DNA from: Volutella citrinella
Taxonomy: Eukaryota > Ascomycota > Sordariomycetes > Hypocreales > Nectriaceae
NCBI GenBank assembly: GCA_034401135.1
Contig: JAWZSP010000006.1
Coordinates: 3,100,001-3,164,000 of the forward strand
Reading direction: 5' to 3'
Length of the DNA: 64,000 bases
Shown here one piece after another: positions 23,085 through 35,400 of the stretch. The notes under the pieces are model-generated. The model had not been told where the DNA came from and did no database searches. It was given only the letters and a program-made list of their open reading frames with translations. The first letter of the stretch is position 1; the number at the start of each line of letters is the position of its first letter. The position numbers were made by a program, and so were the translations under genes.

Positions 23085-23944
23085 ATGGCTCCAGAGACAC
23101 CCAAAGGCGTCTCTTCGAGGCTCCTTACGATGAAGTTTATGCAGCGGGCTGCAGCTTCTGCATCCTCAGCTGGATCGCCCGATTCCGAAACGCATTCTGC
23201 CAAGAAGCGAAAGCTGGGGCACTCGCCTTCTGAAGATCGAATCAACCTCAACATCAACCGGGCGGCTGTTCAAGCGGCTCTTGACAGCCAAGAAGCTACA
23301 CGGAGGGCGGCGTTGGAACAGCACAGGGCCGGCGATACGCACTGGGTTCTAAATACTTCAACAGCGAGCTCTAAACCCGGAGCTGGTGCGAAGCCGTCTC
23401 TCAATGTGGTATACGTCGGGTATGGCGACATAGATTCATCTAACGAGTCAGGCGACAATGAAGATGCGCCGGCGATCGGTCGGACCTCGACGCGTGTGAA
23501 GACGTCTACGTCAAAGGCATGTTCAGTAGCCATGCACAACTCCTAGGATGCGTACTAATTCAATCACAGCCGACCCCGAGCTCCACGAATGAGCCAGAGG
23601 ACTCAGACGACTCGGGTGACGACGATTCCGACGCATCAGGCGAATCTCCGCCGCGGCGCAAGCGAAATCAGTCCAGTGACAGCCCTCATGACCAATTTGC
23701 TCGAAGTCGCTCACGTTCTAGATCAGAAACCCGGCAAAGGAAGGAGGATGTGAAGGCGAAAGAATTCCGCGACAAGAGAAAAAAAAAGGAAGTGAAGCTG
23801 AGCAAGCTTACATCCATATCCTCTGGTGGTGGGAGCAACTTCTCCACCCCAAACGGCAAGGCCATGACGTGCTACAAATGTCACCAGACGGGCCACAAAG
23901 CTGCCGACTGTCCCAACCTTTCCGGGGGACGGCCCAAGAGGTAG
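23085..23944 (+). CDS. MPP6: Mpp6-family RNA exosome cofactor with C-terminal CCHC zinc knuckle
   Basis: Probable nuclear RNA exosome cofactor. The N-terminal box VSSRLLTMKFMQRA matches the conserved Mpp6/MPHOSPH6 motif (yeast and human share MKFM after a Ser/Leu-rich lead), and THWVLN corresponds to the HWYLD element in the human protein. The rest is low-complexity: an NLS-like KKRK, acidic Ser-rich segments, an RS-like run (RSRSRSRSE) and a basic KKRKKKE-type stretch. It ends with a retroviral-type zinc knuckle, CYKCHQTGHKAADC (CX2CX4HX4C). Exon 1 starts at 23085 (ACCATGG context) and exon 2 spans 23570-23944. The donor is uncertain: GC at 23517 (268 residues) or a weak GT at 23496 (261 residues); both keep frame and share the TACTAAT branch site. 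Mpp6 assignment rests on short motifs, so an unrelated zinc-knuckle protein is possible. Confidence 0.78.
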
Positions 23945-26900
23945 TTGTTTAGCTCAACGCCTTTTACAGCCTCTTACCGTCATCCCCTTGTACAGGCAAA
24001 GTTGCAGGATCAGCGGCTGCCTGCACGGCTTTCACCGGACCGCGTAATTCATTGGCGCGCTGCGTCGGAGTGACTGGTGTTCTCGAAGTGTCGAGCACTG
24101 TGAACACCCGGAACGGGTGGTTTTCTTTTTCGTACTCGGCCTCCCATGGTCCCTTGGCCGCCGAGATGCAGGTGGGCTCAACAGTCCTACCGTCCCCAGC
24201 CGCCGATATGATTTACTGTGAGGCTGTAGACCAATTTTGTGTGTTGCTGTATGGTAGAGCGCAAATATCATAGATCTAATCAAACAAACTTGTGAGCCAA
24301 GACTCTTGCAATCGCGTGTGACTTTGAACGAAGAGTCGTTGAGATGTACAGATACTGATTAATCAGAGGTCTTTTGCCTCCAAATTCACCAAAGCTCTGC
24401 CCAATTATACGCTATTTCCAGAGGTCGGGAAGACAGTGATTTTCCCTTTCTTTTTCATCATGTGGCTTGTACCAAAAGCAAAACATGGCCGTTATCTTTG
24501 TCAGTCGGAGGATTCGACTGACACACGTCGAAATCCTGGTTTCACCGGCCGCGCTAGGAATCCCGATTGGACCCAGAGGTCCGACTGAGCGTTTTCCCTA
24601 GTGCCCTCCATCACAATGAATGACATCTAGGTACTAAAGCCGTGGTACGCATGCGTCAGATGCTGGTTGGGTGTGGTCATCGGTTTGTGTGGCACCTGTT
24701 GACCTGCCAGTGATTCAGACTCCGTGGTTGGATATAAAAGCCGGCATGAACCCACTGCAGAGCTAGACAGACCATCGTCATAGCCGTCGTGCGATTTGTC
24801 AACAGACTTGATGATAAAATAGTCAGAAATCAGAACTCGACAACTGGACCGCCTAGAATCCGCCACCCGTCAGGAAATTGCCTCTGTGCCGTGCTCCGCA
24901 CACAGTCAAGACCAGCTGAGCTGCAAGGTGCATAAGTCGGCAGAAGAAGAAGCAAGGAGGGAAACTTAGGCTTCCTTCTAGGCTTCCATCGCCGAGACAC
25001 GCATCCCACAACTGATCCGCGCAGAGCAGGCTGGCCCATCCGGCTGTCCGTAGATTGTGAGGGATCGATCCCCGCTTGTTGGCCGTCAAGGTGCGTACCT
25101 CAATAATAAGGAGGTATTATAATAACCTCCACTGGTTTCCTCCGTAGTTCCCACATCGATCAAACCCCTGCGATCAATATTGAAATCCTAACCCATCAGA
25201 CTGCTTTACTACAACCGAAGGCGAAGGAAGACGGCACGATCAAGTAGGGCGGGAAACGTACGAGGTAAGAGGTAACATCTCTTTTCACATCCCTAGGCCA
25301 AGCCGGGACCGGGCGGCCCAATGGTCGCAGTTTATGGCTGCTCTGTTGGGGTCGCGTGCTTGGGCCTGTCACCGCCGTTGGTTCTCCCGGACGCGCGACT
25401 CCGCCCAATGTCTAGCGCACCGAGACAACGGTGCAGCGTGGCAGCTGCACTGCTGTCTGTAAGGCCTTCCTGCCCAGCCCTCAAGGCCCTCACAGGCTCA
25501 GTGGCTCGCTCTCCCGGCCTGCATGGCGAGGTCCCCGTTGCCGTGTTTGGCTGAGATCCAGGCCCCGGCAGCGGGGGCAAGGACCACCCGGACGCCACTA
25601 AGACGGTGAGCAGGCAGCTGGTCTTGCTGGTCTTAGCGCCGTGCCTGGAGCGATGAGAAGAGGATTCCAGTTGCTAACGGGTCCAGAGTCATTCTCATCC
25701 CCAAACTTTGGCAAGTTTGTTCGGCCCTCCTCCTTGGCCTTACCTCTAGTTTCTTCTAAGCTTCATTATCAAACAGAGAAGGCAAGGCAAATAACCAACG
25801 CCTTCGTTGTTCCTCCGAGCCGAGGCATACGTCCCTGCCTCCGCAACACATTGAAACCATCATTGACCGAAGTACTAAGACGACCGGTAGCACCTGCTTA
25901 GGAACGTGGTTTGTTAGAACCGGCCTCGTGACCAGCTACGACCTAGTCCACAATCCCGACCTCGCCGTGATAGCGCTCACCATACATGAGAGGCTGAGCG
26001 AGATCTAGGCAAGCCACTGAGAGCAGACGTGGCCTTCCGCAGCGGCACTACCGAGTACGGACTACCACCAACCGAACCCATCAAGTCCGAACGCAACTGG
26101 CCTGCTGTGTACCAAGCGCGTGTGTGGGTGCCCAGGTAACACTGGCCGCGGCTCGATTGTGTCACCACACTCACAAGCGTACCTGCACCGGCGTTGCGCC
26201 AATCGGCCTGAAGCCATCATCAAAAACCTCCGGACAACAAACCTCACACCATTCTCTTTTTTTCCTTTTGCGCCAAGTGAGTAATCTCCGCCTAGTGTTG
26301 GCATTTTCCCTCCCCATATCAACAGAGGTATTTTGGTTGCCCTGTTGCCAGCCCTTGTCCCTTGCCATCTCCCTCTCTCATCTTCAGCCATCATTCTTGC
26401 GCAATCCGTGCCTGCGAGGCACTCGTAGCTTTAGTAGTACTAGTTGGCTACCACACCCTTGGATTTTGAACCCCGTCCTCCCCTTGATGATCTCCATTGC
26501 CAACGGCACAGACAGCAGTCGCCTTCTTGGGTAGCTCCATCCTGGTATGTCTTCTCGTCTGTCCCATCTTCCCTCTCATACCCCGGCTCCCAAGTCCCTC
26601 CCCAGGCAGGCCACCCCCCAGCTTACCCACCCTGCTGGTGCGCTAGAGCGGCGCTCGCTCCACTGCCTACCCTCGATCGCTGGTCAGAGCACAGGCCCCC
26701 ATCATCCTCGGGCTGTCTTCATCCCCTCCTGACCCTTCATGGCCCCAGCGGGCAAACGGCGTGCGTCCGTCGACATCCAGATATTTCGGGTAGTCATTGA
26801 TGTGGCGGCGCGGCGAGTGTGTCTCCACTTCACTGGCATTGCGAAACAGAGAACCGCTTGGAAGCATGTCGGTTTGAGGCATCGCCTCACATTGCGCTTG

Positions 26901-27560
26901 AACTAAGGTTTTGCGCAGAGCAGGCGGCCCTTGCGACGCAAGCTCCAAGCCCGTTGTGGCGACTACCGTACTCCATCCATTATCAACGCCGCAGCGGCAG
27001 TGGTTGCGGCAGCCCTGGCCCTGCCCGACCCCCGCCTTCCGTGCCTCCACCTCCTCTCCCGCCCTCCAGTAGGAACCCTCAATGGTTCTCTCAGCTCTGC
27101 ACCTCGAACCCCAAGCATTGTTGGCACCTCACCCCTCCATCATCCTGCACCACCAGACGCAGCAATCGTGGCACATAGGCGCACGCAGTGCATGCACTCC
27201 CTGCTGACCAGTTCCAGCATCCGTTTTAGACGTCCATCCATTGAGATCCGGCTCCGCGTTCCGCCGCCGCAGCACCGCCGCTACTGTTTCTGCAGCAGCT
27301 GCTGATCCAGCCCACCTTTCAGCGCTCACCGTGCCCCTCCCTGCGGCCGAGTCGTCTACTGGCAGAAGGTTCTGAACTCGACTGGCCTCCCTTCCAAGGG
27401 CTGCCAACTCAACCCACCTCCCGCCGCAAATTCTCACCGGGCTCGGATCTTCCCTCCCATACATCCAACCACCCATCTTCCGGCCCGGCTCCTTCACCGC
27501 ACGCCACCGGGCTTCTCTGCATTGCCGCCCGTCCTTTGCTGTCGTTGCTGCTATTTCACA
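23945..27560. other. Intergenic, with CT-rich leader of the insulysin gene
   Basis: About 3.6 kb without a recognisable gene. From roughly 26.3 kb to 27.56 kb the plus strand becomes strongly pyrimidine-rich, consistent with a long promoter or 5' leader of the downstream protease. A near-perfect inverted repeat lies at 25110-25130, and a TAGTACTA palindrome at 26435-26442. Confidence 0.55.
25110..25130. repeat. Short near-perfect inverted repeat
   Basis: GGAGGTATTAT followed by AATAACCTCC: two GC-rich ends flanking an AT core, symmetrical apart from one unpaired base. It is isolated and intergenic. Confidence 0.6.
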
Positions 27561-30500
27561 ATGCCTCATTCCCAGCACGACGATGAGGCACCGGCTGCCA
27601 CAGCAGGGTCCCCCGTGACACTTGTCACTGATCGCCTTGAGAAACCACTTCTGGATAACCGTGACTATCGAGTTGTTCGCCTCGCCAATGAACTTGAGGC
27701 ATTGCTCGTCCACGATCCAGAGACTGATAAGGCCAGTGCTGCCCTGGATGTCAATGTCGGAAATTTCAGTGATGAGTCGGACATCCCCGGCATGGCCCAC
27801 GCGGTCGAGCATGTAAGCCTCACTCTCATCCACTCACCGCCGCCGCAATGATGCTCTTCGGCTGCTAACTTTGTCCTTTCCACTAGCTTCTGTTTATGGG
27901 CACAAAAAAGTTTCCTGTTGAGAACGAGTACGGCCAGTATCTGTCCTCTCATTCCGGAAGCTCTAATGCCTACACTGGCCCAACTTCCACCAACTATTTC
28001 TTCGACGTTGCTGCCAAGCCTGCCAATGATGAGGATCCATCAGAGGCCAACCCTTCGCCTTTGTTGGGGGCTCTGGACCGCTTTGCCCAGTTTTTTATTG
28101 AGCCGCTCTTCCTGCAGAACACTCTCGAGAGAGAGCTGAAGGCTGTCGATTCTGAAAACAAGAAGAACTTGCAGAATGACACGTGGAGGCTTCACCAGCT
28201 AGAAAAGTCCCTGTCGAATCCTAACCACCCATATTGCCATTTTAGTACGGGCAATTTTGAGGTGCTCAAGACCCTCCCAGAGGCTCGGGGAATTAACGTC
28301 AGGGATAAGTTCATCGAGTTTCACGCCAAACACTACTCTGCCAACCGTATGAAGTTGGTCCTTCTGGGTCGCGAACCACTGGACCTTCTCCAGAAATGGG
28401 TCGTGGAGCTGTTCTCGCCCGTCGTCAACAAGAGGCTTGTCCCCAATAGGTGGACTGAGGAGGTTCCTTTCAGGGGGTCGGACCTAGGCATGCAGTGTTT
28501 TGCAAAGCCTGTCATGGACTCTCGCGAACTGAACTTGTATTTCCCATTCATCGACGAGGAATTCTTGTTCGCTTCCCTGCCTAGCAGATATATTTCTCAC
28601 CTCATTGGCCACGAAGGACCCGGCAGCATTATGTCATACATCAAGTCCAAGGGTTGGGCTAATGGTCTGAGTGCAGGCGCCTATGCCGTGTGTCCTGGAA
28701 CGCCTGGAGTTTTCGACGTCCAGGTTCGCCTTACCGAAGAGGTACGTATTGTGCAGCTTCCACCGATTGCTAACTCGGAATTGTCGCTTTGATGGTTCTA
28801 ACGCTGCTTGCAGGGCCTGAAGAATTACCCCGAAGTCGTCAAGGCATTCTTTCAGTATATCAGCTTGCTGAAGGAATCCCCACCCCAGGAGTGGATTTTT
28901 GAAGAGCAAAAGGGAATGGCCGACGTCGACTTTAAATTCAAACAGAAGACACCTGCTAGCCGTTTCACGAGCAAGATCAGCTCCGCAATGCAGAAGCCAA
29001 CCCCACGTGAATGGCTTTTGAGCGGCCAGAGCCGTCTTCGAGCTTTTGAACCGGAGCAGATCGAAAAGGCTCTTGCCACCTTGCGACCTGACAACTTCCG
29101 AATGACCATCGTCTCCCGCAACTACCCAGGAAACTGGGATAGGACTGAGAAGTGGTACGGGACTGAGTATCGATACGAGAAGATTCCCGTGGACCTCATG
29201 AAAGAACTGGAAGAGGCCTTTTCCGCAACCAAGGACACACGTCATCCAAACCTCCACCTTCCCCACAAGAACAACTTTATTCCTAGCCAACTCGAGGTTG
29301 AGAAAAAGGAAGTTGCGGAGCCGGCACTCGCGCCAAAGGTCCTTCGTAACGATGCTAGTGCGAGAACGTGGTGGAAGAAGGATGACACTTTTTGGGTCCC
29401 CCGCGCCAACGTCATCGTCAGCCTCAAGACGCCCCTTCTGTACGCTTCGGCTGAGAACAACGTCAAGGCCCGCCTCTTTACAGACCTGGTTCGCGATGCG
29501 CTTGAAGAATATTCGTACGATGCCGAGCTTGCTGGGTTGCAGTACAACGTCAGCATGGACAGCCGCGGGCTGTTGCTGAACATTGGCGGGTACAATGACA
29601 AGCTCCCCGTTCTCTTGGAGCAGGTAACAACCACGATGCGGGATCTGGATATCAAAGCTGAACGTTTTGAAATCGTCAAAGAGAGGCTGACTCGAGGGTA
29701 CAACAACTGGCAACTGCAATCTTCCTATCACCAAGTTGGCGACTACACAAACTGGCTCAACACTGCGGAACGGGATTTCGTCGTGGAGGAGCTTCTCGCT
29801 GAGCTTCCTAGCATCGCAGTAGAGGCCGTTCGCTTATTCCAGAAGGAGATGCTGAGCCAGATGCACGTCGAAGTCTATGTCCATGGAAACATGTACAAGG
29901 AGGATGCTCTCAAAATAACCGACATGGTGGAGACCATCCTGAGACCGCGAATTTTGCCGCGGTCCCAGTGGCATATTCCTCGGGCTCTGATCATGCCTCC
30001 CGGTTCAAACTTTGTATACAAGAAGACACTGAAGGACCCAGCCAACGTCAATCACTGTATCGAAACCTGGCTGTACTCAGGAGACAGAGGGGATCGTGGC
30101 GTTCGGGCCAAGACTCTCCTGGTTGATCAGATGATCCACGAACCTGCCTTTGATCAACTGCGAACCAAAGAACAGCTTGGATATATTGTATTCAGCGGCG
30201 CAAGGGCCTTCGCTACTACTTACGGGCTGCGGTTCTTGATCCAAAGCGAGATGTCACCGGAGTTCCTCGATTCTCGAGTGGAGGCTTTCCTCACGAGGTT
30301 TGGTGATTCACTGGACCAGATGAGCGACTCTGAGTTCGAGGGCCATAAGCGCAGTCTTATCATCCGACGACTAGAGAAACTGAAGAATCTCGACCAGGAA
30401 TCTTCGCGTCAGTGGTCTACAATTTCTAGCGAATATTACGATTTCGAGCTTGGTAAGTACTCAATTTCTTGTTCGATCCTCGCTCCGGGGACAAGCATCA

Positions 30501-30885
30501 CTGACTTCCTACAGCCCAGCTTGATGCCGAGTACATTAAGCCCCTCACGAAGCTCGAAGTTTCTACCTTTTTCAACAAGCACTTCAGGCCATCTTCAAAT
30601 GAGCGGGCTCGATTGTCTATCCACCTTCACGCCCAGGCTCAGGCAGAGGGTGCGCAAAAGCGACAAGAAGAGGCTGAGAAGAAGGCCAAGGAGACCGCCG
30701 CGGAAGAGGGTTCAAATGGAACCAAGCAGGCAAAGTCGACCGACAAGGCAAACGGCTCGTCGCCGGCCGGGTCGGTCACCGAAATCACCGACGTGCGTGC
30801 CTTCAAATCTAGCCTCACGGCCAGCTCTGGGCCACGTCCTGCAAAGGACGTAACCGCGTATGAAGATACAGATGCAAAACTCTAA
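27561..30885 (+). CDS. STE23: Insulysin-type M16 zinc metalloprotease (Ste23/IDE family)
   Basis: Large M16A peptidase that degrades or trims small peptides; yeast Ste23 takes part in a-factor processing and is the insulin-degrading enzyme homologue. Exons 27561-27812, 27887-28741, 28814-30452 and 30515-30885 give 1038 residues, a full family length. The inverted zinc motif HAVEH (H80-E83-H84) is intact and sits exactly at the end of exon 1, followed after the intron by LLFMGTKKFPVENEY. The downstream glutamate region (LKAVDSENKKNLQND), SGSSNAYT and the C-terminal-half motif QLRTKEQLGYIVFSG are all present. After the catalytic core comes an Ala/Glu/Lys-rich linker, then the final tripeptide AKL, a possible peroxisomal PTS1 as also seen in mammalian IDE. 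The start ATG at 27561 gives the expected N-terminus. The USP gene follows in tandem. Confidence 0.96.
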
Positions 30886-32477
30886 GAAGCTCCAGATGGG
30901 CGGGCAAGCTTTTTGGTGGCCTTGGCAACGCTGTTGCCAGGCGCATCATGTCTGGTGGCAAGGTTACTAGATTTCTGGAGTAAATGAGTTGATGCTATTG
31001 TGTTTCGCGCATTCAGGGGAAGCTGCCGGTGGGGGTTCATGAAATGGGTAGAGCTCTGGTAGGGCTACACGTATGACTGGGCTTGGAAGCCCTTGGATTG
31101 AGAAGATGTGGAAACAAAATCAGGGAAATCCACAGAGTTGGGACAATCGGCAAGAGGAGAACACTGGGGAGGGGATTGTGGGTCTTGCATCTCGCCCGCT
31201 TCTAGGTTCTTTGTTTGCAAGGAACTCCCCCATGTAGATTAGGTAGATTGGTACTGTTAGACAAGAGGAGGTTCAAATACCCAGGGAGCCAAACCCAGTG
31301 CACCAAGCCAGCCCAACACTCACAACCATCATACCCAGCCTGCGGATGGTCACTGACATTGTAGCTTGATCTAGTCCCAAACGCCACAGCAGAGTCTCAT
31401 GTTGCATTGAGAACTTAAAACTTTCGGATAGGTCCGTGGTGCGTTGAATGCACTCTTTATTTGGCAGCGAGATACGAAGCAAAGCTGGTGTGCATTGTCT
31501 GGACACTAGGCCAGTCCAACAAAGAGCGGCTCCTGTTCACGCCTAGCCACAATGCAGGGGCGCCAGCAGCTGGCCTGTGGTTGTCAAGGTTTCTTGGGCC
31601 CCGTGAGTGCCTGGCCAAAGGCATGGAATGTTCTATTTCCAATCGCAGACACTGCATCTTCGGCGCCTGCCAAGGGCGCCATTGCTGGTTCCATGCCAAT
31701 AATGCCCTCCAGGCACCTACAGGATGCATTTTCTTTGTTACTACTTAGTCTGCCAAGTGGAGGCAACCTAGAGCTTCATTGATCTGCCTACCTACTTGGT
31801 GGCTTACTTTTATTTTGTTTTTAGAAGTAATGTAATGCTACTGCCTAGCAGGGAAAAAGTGGTAGTATGGGCAGCAACTTCTATTCGTGGTAAGTGGCAG
31901 TAGTCGCCGGCGCGAGCAAGCGAGACCTGCCGAGCTTCCTGAATGGCAGCCGCCCAGGGGCCGTCCCACGGGCGCCCAGAAGCCGGGCATTGTCCCCACT
32001 GCGCGTCACCGCCAGATAGTGGCCCCCCAGCATCCGGAGCGCTACTGTGCCTATTTTGTGCGCGCAGGCGGATCAGCGTCTGCCCTCAGTGGGTTTCCAT
32101 TTTTTTCTCCCCCGGCGTAGGCGGCGCTGCAGGCGCACGGTTCCGCCATCAACGCAAGCCCGCGCGCCCATAAAGAAAAAAATTCCCCACCCCTCCCTCC
32201 TCCCGCTGCCCCCTCCCCCAAACGGCAGAAAGGGCCTTGGTCTCAATTCTCTTGATGCAAGACTTAAGATCTTCCTGCTTTGTCAGTTTCTTCCCTTCCT
32301 GTCCTTTGCCTGCCTCATTTTCCTCTATCTGTTACTTTTTGCTGCTGTCGACACCGACTGCCCAGCTGCCTCGATTCCTCCCCCACCAGTGTCAGCTTGT
32401 AAGCCGCCGCATCCCGCCCGCCGTGTCGCGCCGTCGTCCACGTCCACTTGGGCTTCCACTTCCACTTCCACGTCTGA
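30886..32477. other. Intergenic and unresolved 5' region of the deubiquitinase gene
   Basis: About 1.6 kb between the Ste23 stop and the first sure coding frame of the USP gene. From about 32.1 kb the plus strand is CT-rich (leader-like). An upstream exon carrying the true start codon may lie here, since the USP frame is closed by a stop at 32475 with no ATG just after it. The long open frame across 32047-32937 in another register is low-complexity and shifts out of the conserved frame, so I do not call it. Confidence 0.5.
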
Positions 32478-35400
32478 GCCCGCGACAACATCGACCTCGA
32501 CTTCAACGCCTCCGAGCTGCCCGAGCAGCTCGCCTTCAAGACGTCTTCCTCAAAGAAGAGAAAGCTCTCCCGGCCTTTGCCTCGCGACCAGGATTCGCTT
32601 GACGACTCGCCGTCCCCAGAATCGCCGCTACCCTCGTGCGAAATCGACGACGATCCCGCCTTGTCCTTCTCCGCCGCCTCGGGCTCGCGCTCCGGCACTC
32701 CCTCGTACCTCCGTGCCGACTCACAGCCCGCCTCTAGCCTGCCGCCGAGGCTACAGCACCAGGCCAGCTCCCTCGTCTCTGCCGACTACGCCTCCTCCGC
32801 CGCCTCATCGCCGTGTGCGTCTGCCTACGCCGACCTCTCCCTCGAGAGTGACCGAGGAGCCGACGAGACTGGCCCGGCCCCGACCGCCGCCCAGGGCAGA
32901 AGCCAGTCTCCCTACCGTGTTTCCAGACGCGCCATAATGCACGGCGATGCAGACATCCCTCAACGATCCTCTTCGCCCCTGAAACGACGTGCTTCCAGCA
33001 TGGATCCCGACCACAATCTGCAAGGCCAGGCGGACAAGCCGCGTGACGTCGACATGGCTTCCGCTGAAGCTACCCGAGACGTTGGCACCGCTGCCCAGCC
33101 CCCATCTTCAACCACAAACGGCTTGGCTCGGGCCATGAGTGTTGATCCCACAGACACCGACGTCCAGGACAATGGCTCAGCTTCATGCCCTCGTAAGCTT
33201 ATCGATAAAGGCGCAGCTAACCGTGACCACTATGGCTAACGTTGCCTCACAGCAATTCCTTCCTTGCAAGAGCAGGTCAAGACCATCGAGACCTTGCTAA
33301 AGGCATCCGCCGAAGCGCCGTTGAAAGAAGGCGACCTTGCCTACCTGGTCTCGCGCACATGGGTTGATAAAGCTCTTGCCCTGCGCGGAGACGCCAAGGA
33401 CAGCAAGAAGGAGGCCGAACCACTTGGCCCTGTCGACAACTCTGACATTATCGAAGAGGTGATCCAAGACCCCAGTGGCACTAGCTTCATTCGCCTTAAG
33501 CCAGGCTCTGGCATCGAGTCTTTCGAGCTGTTTCCCGAAGATGCGTGGAGGCTGGTCGTTGACTGGTACGGAATCAAGGATGGACAAGAGCCTGTTGTTC
33601 GAACTGCCATCAATTCCTCCGAAGCTGGTTCGGAACCCAATATCTTATACGAGTTCCATCCTCCTATTTTCCGAGTACACCGTCTATGGTCGGAAGTCAG
33701 CCCCTTGCCCATCGAGCAGAGTCTCAAGGCCAACAACCCATCCCCTCTGGTGGTTGTGAGAAGCCGCAGGTTTCACGCTCAGACCTTTCTCAAACAACTC
33801 AAACAGTATTCCGGGGTCTCGCCTGATCGAAAAATCCGACTTTGGTCCATCTCTCAAGTTCTACCCGCTGGTCCATCCATGGAATCTAGACCGGCTCTCA
33901 CGCCTCCCGACTCACCTGGCAGCTCAGAGACCCTGGACAACTCCTCGGATTCCTGGTCCAAAATGCTCGTAGATGTTGCTACCTTTGGACAATCTCGGGA
34001 CGGGAGAACGGTGGTCCCTCTCCCTGACCAGACTACCAACACCAACTACAACGGCAGCACAACAATCCAGATCTACGACCTAGTCACTGATCAGACCCTT
34101 GTCATCGATGAGTTTATCGACCAAAAGCAATGGGTCAGCACTTACACGGGTCGTCAACGCATAAATGAGAAATCAATTCCCACTAGGGGTAATGGACTGG
34201 CTTCCGCCAACGCCAGTGGCAGAAGCAGCCCTTCACCCGGCGGTCCCTTGACCCGCGGACGCGCTGGGAAGAAGTCAGGCCGCAGCGTTGGTGTCGTCGG
34301 ACTTCAAAACCTGGGCAACACGTGCTACATGAACTCGGCACTCCAGTGTGTCCGTAGTGTGGAAGAGCTGACAAAGTACTTCCTGACAGGCTCATACGTT
34401 GACGAGCTGAACAAGACCAGCGTATTGGGGTACCACGGCAAAGTAGCCATGGCGTACGCAAACCTCTTGAAGGATATCTATATGGAAGGTCGAGGCGCCG
34501 TCAACCCTCGAGACTTCAAGACGACTGTTGGTCGGTGCCAGCCCACCTTCTCAGGTTGGGGCCAGCAAGACTCTCAGGAGTTCCTGGGCTTCCTCCTCAG
34601 TGGGTTGCAAGAAGACCTAAGCCGCATCAAGAACAAGCCATACATCGAGAAGCCTGATTCCACCGACGATATGATCGACAACCCAGAGGCCATCAAAGAA
34701 ATGGCTGACAAGGTGTGGGATATCACTCGACGACGCGATGACTCGGTCATTGCCGATCTCTTTACTGGTATGTACAAGTCGACGCTCAAGTGCCCCGAAT
34801 GTGGCAAAATCAGCATCACATTTGATCCTTTCAACAACTTGACTCTACCGCTGCCTGTCGAGGATATGTGGACAAAATCAGTCAAGTTCTTCCCGTTGAA
34901 TGACACCCCCGTTCAAATTGAAATCGAATTGCCAAAGCATAGCTCTGTTGAGCAGCTGAAGCAGTTCCTTTCCATCCGAACCGGTGTACCCATGGAGAGG
35001 ATGATGGGCGCGGAGGAGTTCAAGGACCGCTTCTTCAAGATTTACGACAACACGCATGACGTCGCCGAAGAAATCCAAAGCACGGACATCCCAACCATAC
35101 ACGAATTGGAGTTTGTTCCTACAAACTGGCCTCACAAAAGCAAGAAGAAATATCGCTCCATGTTGGACATCGACAGCCCACTGGAGCCCTCTGGATGGGA
35201 AGATCCTCGGTATGAGAAGATGGTGGTCCCGGTATTTCATCGACGACCCCAGAACTATGGCCGGGGACAAGAGGGCACATCGCCTCCTCACTTCATCTGT
35301 CTCACCAAGGAAGAGGCTTCGGATGTCGACGCCATTCGCCGGAAGGTGTTGGAAAAGGTTGCGACGTTCTCTACCTGGTCAAAACTGAAAGATGCTGGTG

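Noticed and set aside
28634..29734. 366-codon frame on the minus strand inside the insulysin gene
   Set aside because: It is exactly antisense to a conserved catalytic exon, has no family signature, and arises from codon bias of the real gene.
28808..30853. Unspliced reading of the insulysin third exon through its last intron
   Set aside because: After 30452 the frame loses similarity; removing 30453-30514 restores the family C-terminus.
32047..32937. 296-codon plus-strand frame overlapping the deubiquitinase start
   Set aside because: Low-complexity Ser/Thr/Pro text in a different register from the conserved USP frame; it begins at a true ATG but reads nothing family-like.
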